Shown one piece after another: positions 12,317-25,200 of a DNA stretch of 64,000 bases. The notes beneath the pieces were generated by a model. The model ran no database searches, had not been told where the DNA came from, and worked only from the letters and a program-made list of their open reading frames with translations. The position numbers and the translations under genes are program-made. Position 1 is the first letter of the stretch. Each line of letters opens with the position of its first letter. The DNA is from Paralichthys olivaceus (taxonomy: Eukaryota > Chordata > Actinopteri > Pleuronectiformes > Paralichthyidae), in NCBI RefSeq assembly GCF_024713975.1, contig NC_091094.1:15347001-15411000 (forward strand), given 5' to 3'.

Positions 12317-14535
12317 GGCAGCAGTTCTTCTACTGATCATGAAAATAAAACATCTGTAGGTAGGAAAACATGAGACTGAGTGTTCAAAAGAAGGAATAAA
12401 AGGCAGAGGTTGAGAGAAGCAATCTCACACAAATGTCTCTCCCTAAAAACAACACGAATTTTTCTAAGAAGCACAATTTCTTTTGCGAGTATCTTTGCAC
12501 TTTAATTCCAGATTCATTCTTCCACTTCTGTGTTTTTGTTTTGGTTGGATTATATCGCCTCCTCCATGTTTACCTATTATTCCCAACCACTCTTGTCTTG
12601 TTGATATTGTTTCATGTTTTCATTATGACATGCTTTTATTGTTAATGATATATTTTAAGTTGAATTATAATAAAGAACAAACCAAGTCATCAGCATCTAG
12701 ACTGTAAACAGCCAACGTTTTTTTACTTTTAGCCCTTTACACATTTTCAAATATGTAATTTGTGAGGTTAATTGTTTGAAAAAGATGATTTGCTTCTTTC
12801 TCTTATCACTCATCATCATCATCATGTTTTATCACTTGTATGACACTGAACACGTTCACTCTCCATATTGATTTAACTCATGTTTTTACAGTAGCTAAAA
12901 CACCCTTATCTCAAGCTCCACTAGTAGCTGCTCTGGGGCTTTCCATCTCATCATATGAGCTTCACTAGCTTTTTAAAACATTTTGCGACCATGTTGGATT
13001 GAAAGTTCAGATGTAGGTTGTTCTGTTGGTCAAGCTGACTCTGGAAACAGCTATTGACAAAACCTCAAGGTGCATTTATTATCCGTTGTACAGCTTACAC
13101 ATTTCCTGCATCTAACAAAATCATGCACCAAATCAAATCATGGAGATTTGAACTTCTACATCATGTGATGTGACTGCAAGCTCCAAACCAGCAACTACAT
13201 GAACCATGATTGTTTTGGAAATTGTTGTTTCCAAGGTTAATAAAAATGAACTTTCAACCCAATATGTTTGTATTATTTTGCTTTTTATTATAATAATGAT
13301 TATAAACCAACAATAAATAGATTTAGGAAAAGATTTGACTTCTAAACTTCAAAAGTAATATAAATTGATGACTAACCAATAATTGATCATTAATATGAGG
13401 ATGGATCATACTTTATTTTGTCAGACAAGGTATCACTTTTGAATGGTGATGAATGATGGTTTTGTTGCGTTAATTTCACGACAAATGATTATCATGGTAG
13501 CAAATCAATTCAGCCACAGACTGTGTACCAACATGATCAATCCTCAGCTGGAACAAAGATCTTTATTTTGACCTTCCATGTAGGAAAATTAGAGCAATTT
13601 ACGCTTTGACTTCAAGACATGTGATGTCGGACACCACTTCATTCTGTTATAATGTCATCATCATGCAATTTGTACTATGCATGTCATGGCCTCAGCTGCA
13701 GACGTCCATTTGTCAACATCAATTTAAGCATCACCTAATACCCCCTTTGACATAACTTCTCCACAACGACCCGAAAAAAACAACACACACCAACACTTAA
13801 ACCGTCTCATAGGACGTTTGGACATGATCTTGTTTCTTATTTAAGGATGAAGAAAGTGAGAGGGATCATTTAGGGTGTGGAGAGGTGGAGATTTTCTCTG
13901 AAGCAGCTAATGAGACTGCCCAGAGAGGCCAGGAGTGAACAGACACCATCACACTGGGGTTTAAACACAATGCTGTGTATGAATAGAAGATAATAATCAC
14001 TCTAGACTGGACGTATCTTTCTTTCTTTTTAGTTCACACAATACAAAATATAATGTAAATATTATGATGTTTCACAATAGCTTCATCTATCCAGTGCGAT
14101 ATAGATTCATTAACTGTTATATTGCTACTGAAGTGCTGCTGCAGAAAGAGGTGGAAAACTCTGTAGTTCTATTTGTTGATTTAGGTCTTTCAGGCACCTG
14201 ACGCCTGATAACAGTGTATTTCTTGAAACAGGTCAGTTTGTAAAATGAGATTTTCAGTGACAAAGACAGTGTGTTTAACTTAAAAATAACCATAACAAAG
14301 ATGCAAGTTTGCACTTTGCAAGTGCACTGAAAACTAACACAAGACAGGCTAACTTTGGAAATAGGCTATTTTGGTTTAGTTCCTTGTGTTTAATAGAATA
14401 AGCAAAACAACGACTGTATTATTTACCCAAGAGAACCAACTTAGAAAAACCACCTTTAAATGGAAAGAAATGATGCAGTGAGTCTGTATGTCTGACGCAT
14501 CTACCACAATCGTGCAAGCACATCTCTCTCGCCCA

Positions 14536-14548
14536 CAAACACACACGC

Positions 14549-14587
<39 letters not shown>
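14536..14587. repeat. (CA)n microsatellite
   Basis: CA dinucleotide tract, with CG interruptions at its left end. The minus-strand frames across it are artefacts. Confidence 0.95.
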
Positions 14588-14588
<1 letters not shown>

Positions 14589-15087
14589 TGGATGTACAAA
14601 ACAAAACCTTTGCTGCCACTTTTCTTCACTGTCTCTGGATTAGTCGTCCTGCTTTCCCTCCCACTTTGATCCAAAGGTTCCCTCGCCGTTTGCTCTCATG
14701 CTTTGGGCATTATGCTTCCTATGGTTTCGATAAGTGGGATGCATGAAAAAAACATTGCAACAAATGACACTTCACATAAATACACACTGTTGAGACCTGA
14801 CAAATATCAACATAGAAAAATACTACACATTGTTTTTTAACATGCATATATCCTCTTCTTCTATTTTGCTGAAAGCACGTGTAGCACTGTGACCTTTAAA
14901 TCTGCTGCCATGTGTCACAATTTTGAGCATACAAGCATGTAAAGTGCACAAAAAACACTGACACACAACAGACAACTGACTTTTAAAAGTGATTGTTTAG
15001 GGTAATTTCCAACTCATGGTTACATTTCACAACATTGAATCATTAATATTTATATATAATATAACAGTGAAACAGAGACCCTGGAAT

Positions 15088-15690
15088 AAATATATATCCA
15101 TCAGAAAGACAACAGCTCTTCTGCCTCAGCAGGCTCAACATGGACTCCATGATTCTCTGCAACTTTTACAGGTGCACCATAGAGAGTATCCTGACTGGCA
15201 GCTGCACCGCCCTGAACAGTAAGGCTCTACAGAGGGTGGTGAGGTCTGCTCAGCACATCACCAGGATGGAGCTGCCTTCCATGGATGACATCTACACCCA
15301 GTGGAAGAAGGCCAACAGGATTTTGGAGACCCCTATCATACCAGCCATAAACACTTGTGTCTGCTGCCATCTGGCCAACAGTACCACAGCATCCAGTCCC
15401 ACACCACCAGGCTCAGAGACAGTTTCATCCCCCAGTCAATAAGGACTTTTAAACTCCTCCAATCTGCTGTGAACTCCTCTAAACTCTGCACCTTACAATA
15501 TTGCACTACTTTTTTTAAGGTGTATATTTTATTTTAATACTTTAGTTTTATTTTATTTCATATATTTTATTTAGTTTTTATATTCTATTTTAAATTTGTT
15601 TTGCTTGTGTAATATTTGGAGCATTTCCAGCGACTGCTGAATGTAATTGTTGTGCAAATGACAATAAAGTCTTGAATCTTAAATTGAATA
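15088..15690 (+). mobile_element. 5'-truncated non-LTR retrotransposon (LINE) 3' end
   Basis: Two overlapping frames read fragments typical of the end of a LINE reverse transcriptase. One has FYRCTIESILTGSCTA and KALQRVVRSAQHITRMELPS (from about 15140), with its reading carried into another frame before it. Another gives LPSGQQYHSIQSHTTRLRDS (from about 15360), matching the usual ending seen in Jockey-superfamily elements (L2/CR1/Rex1 group) of fish. An AT-rich 3' UTR with ACAATAAAGTCTTGAATCTT follows near 15660-15680. The frame changes mean it is dead. The clade assignment is inferred from memory. Confidence 0.8.
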
Positions 15691-16236
15691 TATTTTTTGA
15701 CACTGACAGACATCTGAACAGATCACGGAGAGTAAGTTGAGCTGCTTTAAGCTGCAGACGTCCAGAACAAAGCTGCATTAGGAAGCAAAGGTGAGACTCA
15801 ACAAGACACCATTGTTAATTTGACGAACTACAGGGAAAGCTGCACCATGAATTAAGTAGATATATACTCCTCATTTTACACTGTGGATATATGTAGATAC
15901 ACTCTATTCTTTTATATACAAACACACAAAAAACAGATGCATTACATTTAAATTGGCACACGATGGCAGTGATCAGACTGAGTGGTGAGAGTTGCACTTG
16001 GTCTGTCACTGGGTTCGCTGGGTAAGTGTAAGGTGTCTGTACTTTGACATAGTTCAGAATTATATCAGGGATTAAGTGCAAAACACACATACACAGTTAA
16101 TTTACAACAACGTCACACAACTACACACTCAGCAATCAACATTCTCTTAAAATACACATGCTGCATCCTTGTCATGATTTTACAGGTGATCTGCTGTGAC
16201 CCTCTGCAGACTGAAGGACGCAGCGGAGACACTTCT

Positions 16237-19200
16237 TTACTTGTGGTGAAAGAACGAGGATGGTTTGGTCGGTGAAGCCATGAGCATGTTTGCTTGGTTC
16301 TTGTGGGTTATGTGGATCTATACAAAATTAAAGGCATATTATTGTAAAATAATGGTGTGTTCCATTCATGGAATAATGTTGCTGTTATCTGTATGATTAA
16401 CTTTCATTTCTGAGCTCAAGTTGTAGCTCAGTTCATTGTTTTTACCAATATATTCAATTATTCTAAACACAATGACTGAGCCTTAACTACACTTACAGTA
16501 CAAGGAGGTTGCATCCATGGTTCCCCGTCAATCTGCATAGGCAGAGCTTTGACTGTCCTGCACACAGAGGAGAGACAGTGAGATTCAATCTTTCTGTATC
16601 AATTATATGTGATCACAGTAAATGGACCGCGTTCATATAGAGATTCACTAGTCTTAACGACCACTAAAACCCTTCACACTTCAAGTCACATTTACCCATT
16701 CACAGTGCTACTTTATGCAGTGCTTTTTCCATCACACATCACCCACACACTGTCAGCACAGCCCTAAGGGGAAATATGGGGTTCAGTATCTTGCCCAAGG
16801 ACCCTTCAGCATGCAGACCTGCTCTACCTCCATGTCCATCCATGTCCAAATGTGTGTCTGTTTACACTGGACTGCAAGGAGACGGATTGTTGGGTGTTCT
16901 TGATATATTTATCAGAAGAAAAAAATGTCTGCACACCAGTTGAGGCTCCAAATAAATATTTTCATTTACTATTATTTAGGAAAATAAAGTTTCTGCGAGC
17001 CTCAACTGGTGTGCAGACATTTCTTGTTTCCGGTCAGCCCCTACAGTGGATGTGTATGCTTTTGTATACTTTCTGAATTGTTGATATATTTATCATCTGC
17101 CTGTCGGTAAAAGTGCACAACCTGATGGTGATTTGAGACGTCTGTGCCAGTCTGTGCCCAGCACTCTTCAGTCCAGTGTAGATTTGTCCCATCTCCATAG
17201 CTCCCTCCAGCCCCACCACCTCCAAACGCTTATCGCTCATGTCTGCAGAGTGAAGGAACACACACAGAAGTCGAACAGAGAGATTATATCAGTATTAGAG
17301 TCGACAGGATTGACAGCATCTGCCTCAAAGTAGACAGGGAGTGTCCGATGATAATATTTGGACCCTGTGTGCAAAGTGATTTAGGAAAGTAGAGACAGCC
17401 CAACCAGTCAAGCCTCACCCTGTGAGATCGTTTTAAGAAGTTCAGGATCAGTGATGACCTCGCTGGGCTCCGCCTCTGGCACGCCATCAGGCTTCTTGGA
17501 CTCGCCCCAGAGGTTGGAGCCGCCGTGCATGCTGGGTATGTTGAGGACAGCTATGCCCTCCAGAGACATGCTGCTCAGGTCCAGTTGTTTCCCACAACAC
17601 TGGCGGAGGAACAATGACAGGTTGTTTTCTTTAAACACAACTAAAGCAAGACTTTAAGCATTAGCAGTTATGTGAGTTGCAGATTATTGGTTCTGGAGAA
17701 ACAATGGAATGAGAATAGGAGAAATTTTCACCTCGATCAAGAGACAATCCGTCAGCCTCTTGCAGGAGGCAGAGATGGTTTCAGAAGTGGCAAATTCGAA
17801 ATACCAAAGTTTGTTCTTCATTCTTAAAAAAAGAGAAATCAAAAAGAACTTCACTGTCTCTGATTAAAAAACAACAACAACCTAATCTCTGGTACACTCA
17901 CACAGGTAATGTCAGTCCTCACCTGCTGTTGAACCTCTGGGGGTGTTTCTCTCTCATGGAGTGGAAACGATGAGCAATGGAAGCATCCTGCTCACATGGA
18001 CACAAGTACAATCATGTAAAATCCGATTAGAAGCAATATACTATACTTTATGTTTATGACAGGAAGAAATTAAAAGACATTTTTGCAGATAGATATCCGC
18101 CGAAGGACTGAATAAATCAATCAATAATTATGTGAGGTGTATGTGCTGTTCCTCCCTGCTGCTGTAGAGACTCACCACTCCAATAGAGAAGTAGTTGTTG
18201 ATGATCTCATTTGGCACAGGGTCTCCCGCCTCTTCAGGGTCTTCTGGTATCACCCGGATGCTCCAGCGGTCCATGGGAATCAGCTTGCTGGCTTCGACCT
18301 CCTTCAGGATCTCCCTCAGGTCTGACCCCTCATAGCCTTCCATGGAGTTACAAATAGAAGCAGGTTGATTATACGACATATGGCACTGATGTCAGAGCCA
18401 AATCCTGGGTGATACTAGTTTGGTTTAGAGGTAATGCATTCATGGTTTTACCTCCTCCCCAGCGTAGACAGCGAGCCAGGTCGTTCCCAGTACCTAGAGG
18501 CAGGACAGCAACCTGAGGATGCACCTGAAGGTCTGCTTTGTCTGAAATCACAGGTCACATCAGTTAGCCTCAGAGACGGTTATTTCATTCTGCTCACTGA
18601 AACCCAGAAGGGCCTGCTGTACCTAAAGCATCCAGGAGCCAGCCAACGGTGCCGTCGCCTCCACACACCAAGATCCTGTAGTCCCGCAGATTGTGGAAGA
18701 AGTGCAGTCTAAAAGATGAAAGTCAAAATCAACGTGAAGAAAAGACAAAAAGACAAACTGGGGGTCCCACAGCAGTGAAAGTGTGGCGTACCCTGGTGCA
18801 GGACCTCCGTTGGACAGGTTGTACACTTGACGTGGGTTCAGCAGGTACTGAAACTTCCTCAGCACTCTGAAGAAAAGACAGACACAGAAGGTAACAAAGT
18901 AAATAAGTCAATGAGGAAATATTCTTAGTCCAAATACAATTATATATTTAAACCAGGGGTGGAAATCGTAGGAGAACTATTAATTATACACAAATGCAGA
19001 GAGGAAAACAATTATCAACAGATTATTTGTTATAAATATTGCACATGAAGCTTGTGCATTGATAACATGTTTTATTAACAGTTATATGTTTTCAATTCTG
19101 ATAACCTCCCCCAACCTTATCCGAACTTTGAGCTGCTTACTTTTCACCCTGCTTTCCTCCACTTTTTGGGTTTACGAACACCAAGAGGGGATGGATGTCT

Positions 19201-22200
19201 GGAAGTGGAGCGATCTGAAAAAAAATGTGCAACAGAAGAAGGTACAGGATTATTGAACTCATCTGGTGAAGCAACGTTTTACCGAGTGGACACATGCTAC
19301 CATTCAATCTACTACTACAGGTTTTATATTTATATCATACTATATACAGGTGTGTTTTGTTCATGTTTTTTGTTTATTTGAAAAATGACTAAAACCTTAG
19401 GGCAGCATCATCATCACTATTCAAACTCATATTGTTTCTGGATAATCCTGTGTTCCTTGTGTTTTAACACTAAAAGTAAAAGTTGCTATTCTCACATTCC
19501 ATACCATAATGGCAACAGCAGATATTTTATTAGGAACGAATATTCAACTGAAATATTTTTGCACTGAATGTTCAAAAATATACTTTAAAATATGTCTTTA
19601 AACAAATAACAAACACAAGTAGTATATTCAGCCATATGAACACATGGGTGGATTATGGGGCTTTTCTGGCTGTAATAACTTCTTATCATTGTCCTATTAC
19701 TGTTCTCTGTCAGGAGGCAAACAACAAACAAGCACCTTTCAAGCTTTCAGGAGGTATCTGATACTACAAATATCAAATCTAAACCATAAGCATTGGATCA
19801 GAGAGCTTGTCAGTGCAGATGCAGACAAACCCACCACTGTTGTGTTTGTCCATGACTGATCTGAACTGCATAGACCACAAAGACACTAGTATAATCTTTC
19901 TAAGCATGAAAAATATAATGAGGAATCACTAAAACTGGAGATCCTGCCAGAAACAGTAATGTGCAGATGTTAGTTTGGGCAGAGAACGTGAAAGAAAACT
20001 CACGGAGAAGACACGTGTGTATAGCTGAAAAATACATTTAAAGTATGTAGGAAGATCAGATGAAGGCAGACCTGCAGGATGTGGCCATCAGGGGTAACAT
20101 TCAACAAGCTGCTGTCCTCCTCCTGAAGGAATCAAAGGTTATTTAAAGGTTAATTAAACAGATAATTAACAAACAAAAACTATCATTTTTACATTTTCTT
20201 AAGCCAAATTATGGTATTGATATTTATCTTCTGGTTAAGCTGCTCATTAACTCCACCATGATAGTTGTTTTTATTGCTGTTTGTCTGATTATTAGAAGTA
20301 ATATGCAAAAACTACTGAACCAATTTTAATAAAACTTGGTAGAAGGTTGTGGTATTGGCCAAGAAAGAAGGCATTCACTTTTGGAGTGGAGTAATTCAAG
20401 TGAAATGGGGCATTTTTCAAAATTTTGTGGGAATATGTCAATAAATAATGCAGAGATTTTCAGACATATTTAATGGCCCGATATTGATGAATGTGGGCAA
20501 TTTGGTGCAGTTACATTGAATTCAACAGGGCTGTTGGGCCTTGGTGGACGTGTGCACTCTACAGAGTGAGAGTACTGTTCTAACTTTACCTTTGAGACAG
20601 CGTATATGGCCCACGGAGGCAGTATGTGATCTTTCAGTGGCCCACAGTCACAGGGCGATGAGCCAGAGAGAATACACTCATCATGACGCTTAAAAGAAAC
20701 AGGATTCAGTGAACATGGAAAGAAGGGTTTATATGTAATTCATGCATTACTGTAAACACATATATAGTATACATATACAGTCCTCACCATCTCCTGGCAC
20801 CACGCACAACGCCTCCCTGCTAAAGTTTTGATCTTCTTGTGGCAGATCTGACACTTTGTAGATGTACAGTCAGCTCTGATCCAGTCGTGAGCCGCTACCT
20901 GAGACACAGAGGAGGAGACAGAGGTGAGGTCCCACTGATGTAACCCACTAATAAACTTCCCCCAGGTGACATTTGTTTGTTTGTTGTTTGTTAGCAGCAT
21001 TACAAACAGGAAACTTGGTGGAAGGATATGGAATGGGTCAGGGAAGAATCCACACAATTTTGGTGCAGATCCAGATCAGGGTGTGGATCCAGGAATTTCA
21101 CCAATTTCCCAGGGAATAGTTTATGGATCTTGATAGAAAAAATCTGGCACATTAAAGAATGTCTATCTATGAGACTGTGTAATTTGGAGCAGCTTGATTG
21201 AATATAGGGTGCCTGAGTGATATTCTAGTTATTTTCACCCTCTCTCCACCCATAGAAGTGACTCCATTGCCCAGTGTTGCTTTCACATATTTGTATAATG
21301 TCTGGACAAGTCTTACGATGCTAATAAAATCCATTGCAGTGACAAATGTTTGTGTTTGCCACTGTGGTGCCAGCAAAACAATCCAGCCCTGAATGACTGC
21401 AGGAAAGAATTACATCATTATTGACCCGCTTTTGTAGAAGTTATAGACGCCTGCAGATTTATGACCTTCTGGATAACCATCCACTTGCAGGGCGTGCGTC
21501 ACCAAATCAAATATCCTTGAAGGGCACTGGTAACTAAAACGTGCCACAGCAACTGAAATATTTGGGGCAGCGAATCATTGTCTGCGTTCGTGCAAAATAG
21601 GACATTTAAACAGATGTACGGAGCAGACTGTACCGGGTGTAATCCGCACTTATTACTGACTAATGCACCATGATGCTCTCTGTTGATAATGTGCTTACTC
21701 TCACTCAATTTTGGATTTTAGTCAGGGACAAGAGAATTGTCATGAAAATATTTGACTAAAAACATGGTAAATATAATCTCCGCCAAGGAGGTTATGTGCT
21801 CACCCCTGCCTGTATGTTTGCTGGTTGGTTGATCTGTAAGTAAGATTACGCAAAAAACTACTGGAGGGATTACCACAAGGATGTGCTATGCATTAGTAAA
21901 GAAGACATTATTTTGGTGCAGATCCAGATCAGGGGCGAATTCAGGATAATTTTTTAACATTGTGAGATGTGAGTTTTTCAACATTTTGTGGATTTCTCAG
22001 AGAATCATTCATGGAAAAATAATGAAAAAATTTGATATTTCTCAGCGTGTGCAATTTGGTGCAGATCCAAATAAAAATCTGGATCTAGTGAATTTAAATA
22101 TGGTTTCATAAGTGGACTCTACTAGGTGAGATTCTAGTTTAACGCTTTGACAAATAGAAAACACCAGTGGTGAAAAATCATTTTTGTGCTTTCTTACACC

Positions 22201-25200
22201 AATCTCCTTTTTAGATTTGACAAAGGTGCGGGCACAGGGTTCAGGGTTCTTGTTGGCACACTGATTGTGGACAGTGTACTTGCAACCTGTGGGAGGAAAA
22301 ATAAAGAAAAATAAAAAATAAATCTATTATTACATGTATTCTTATCCCAGGAAAACTGCTTTTACTCTGAAAAATAACAACACAATTAAAGATTTGACTC
22401 CCTTAGTTTAGTTTAAATCTTTACTATGTATGAGGTACATGTCTGCCCCCTAGCGGCAGCTGTGAGCTCTTACAGGTGCAGCAGAGTCCCTGCTTTCCAA
22501 GGCCGAGCAGCATGTTCTGACACACGCTGCAGTAAGTGGGCTTGTTGTAGTGCTTCAACCTCCAGATGTGCTGCCCGTCCTTTTCTTTCATCTGTGGGTG
22601 AGGGAAAGAGACTTTTGTCAAAGGAAAACAGAAAATAGAGCATGAATGACAGCATTGTGTCCTCGAGGTGTACAGCTCTACTGAAACTCTAAAATGTTGT
22701 TTGAACATTAAAGATGTTTTTCACCTTCAGTCCAAGCAGAACAAGTAAAGGCACATTGTTCATGCCTCCCTTCAACCATTCCTCCAGTGTGACAGTGCCA
22801 CTGTCGTCCACATCGATCGCTGTCATCATGTCTTTCAGCACCTGCACAAACACATCTCTTGTTTAAAGGTCATCCGGGACATATTGTATTCATGAACTCC
22901 GGGAGCTCTGAGCTGCAGCACTGAAGCTCTCTTCGTGTCAGAAAGCAAATTCACAAAGCACTTTGTGATAGAATTAAAAATATCGCCAGTTTTTAAAATG
23001 AAAAAAGAGATTCCTACTGGTCTGAGCTCGGCCACGTCCCAGCCCAGGTAATCAGCAGCTCGCACCATCTGGGTGATTATACGATCCACTTCCTGATGGA
23101 GAGACAACACAGTTTATACTAACAGTGGACGTTGGTGTGGCCTAATTCATCTTATCTATTACAAATACAGGAACCTATGACAATCATGATGTGTGCTTGC
23201 ACATCCAAATGCAGCCACTCAATCAGCCACCACATAATTCAAAATCCTGTGAATCACTGACATCCTTTTTAACTAGTTAACAAATGTAAGGACCTTTGCT
23301 GAAATTCTCTGCAGACTAAAAGTGCAGGTGCAGTTGGGTCTTCTCACTGAATTACCCCTCAGTTGTTTGTTTAGTAATGTGAGTTTGAGAGCTGTTTATA
23401 TTTTTTTCTTTTGGATGAATAAGGACTTGTTTTACATATTGAGCTGGCTTATATTTACTGGAATGTAATGACATAAGGAGGACCATCAAGCTGCATATAT
23501 TACCTAACCTTGAATGAGGATTAGGACATATTTGTGGGTGAGGTGCCCTGATTGAATCAGCAACTATAACAGCATATACAACACATGAGCTGCACGTTCA
23601 CTGTCCGAAGCACTTTCTGTGCTGCTCCCACACATTTGACCATACAACTTGCAAATAAAAGTCACATTGCAGATAGGGACACTAATAATAATTCTAATAA
23701 TAACCTCATCTATTTAAGAATTAAAGTCCTAAGCGATCGTAATTTTCTGTACATTAACCCTAATGCAAAATATTCTCAACAAAACCAAGTGAGTGGAACA
23801 AAACTGTCGGATGAATGTACATGTGTTCACTGTTGTAAGTGACTATGAAAGCATCCCAAATATTCTGTGAAAGTGAGAGGAACTTACAGAACTGTCCAGG
23901 AGTCCGTTGCAATCTTTGTCATAAAGTTTGAAAGTAACTAGAAGCAAAATACAGAAAACCAGTGATCCAACCAATGTTTCTTCATTTTTGAGGCGTGTAC
24001 AACACAACACAAAAACATAACATATATACATAAACAAAGTGCGGTAGATAATGAAGATCAAACCAACACTCAAGCTTCTCTCGAGGCTGTCCTTCCTCCA
24101 GCACTGAGAAGTAACAGGACACATCACGAAGAAAGACCCTTCCTGAAAACAAAGAGACGTGCAGAACATTGTGACCAAACTGGAATCATCATTACATCAC
24201 TAAAGCCCAAAGTGCTTTTTAGGTCCTGATTGAACTTTAGTACAGGAATAAAAAAAGCACATATTTGATCAAAAGCTGGTTATTGGAACAGGTGCACTAA
24301 TCTCCAGAGCTGTGCCTACGTCCTTGTTCCTGTGACGCATCACTACAAGAAAAAAAACATCAGACAAACAAGTAGGTGGGCGTCAGACAAAGGGCCTAAC
24401 AGGAGATTCTGTTCGAAGCAACTGTCTTTCTTTGATCGTGTTATATTCTAACTTGCATCCCCCAACTACCATCTGAGTTCAGTGCTTTTCCTCTGAACAC
24501 CTGCTTAGGCACATAGAATGATTTACCTCCTCGGGGCAGTGGACTCTTTGGGCTGCCATCCTGCTCCATGCGTTGGAAATAATGGAAAAGGCGTCGGCAA
24601 AAATCCGCAGGAAACTCATCAACCTCAAGGTACATCTTGAGAAAGAGACTGAAACCCACTGCATCAACGCACTGAGGAAGGAAATCAGAGCAGGTATCAG
24701 GAGGAGACACAAGAACAATGTGTTAATGTGACATTTATATTCATGGTAATGCTCTTTTTTAACAGGAATGTAATTCCCAAGGAGATTTACTAAAGAAACA
24801 ATGACATTTAATAACAAAAGAGAGGCGAAGTACAATTGGTGAATTCAGTATTAATACATTTTAAATGAAGGCCAAATTCAGAGAACAGACGAAATGAAAT
24901 TTGTCAACAGCCAAGTAGAGAATTCAAGATATATGCACGATTAAATTTCCTTTATTAAATGAATAATGACATTTATATTTACTTGGGCTTGAAATGAAAA
25001 AGATGCAGGATTTCCCCAATAATTTGCAATAATTGTTTTCATCAGAAACCTTTAAATAAAATTTACAACTTTGCAGAAAATACTATATCTGTTTCTACGG
25101 TTACAGTCACTGACCTCCCCCATGCTGTGCTGGGCCAGTCGACCTCCAGGGTGAAACTCCTTGATCACATCTTTCACCCTTTGATTACTGTCTGCAAAGA

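Larger units (their letters stand above)
12200..16236. other. Spacer between nr4a1 and dgka
   Basis: No host gene was recognised. It contains an 18-base C run at 12299-12316, a CA microsatellite at 14536-14587 and a truncated LINE near 15088-15690. The rest is AT-rich single-copy-looking sequence. dgka's 3' UTR must lie just below 16237 on the minus strand, but no clear AATAAA was seen close to the stop. Confidence 0.6.
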
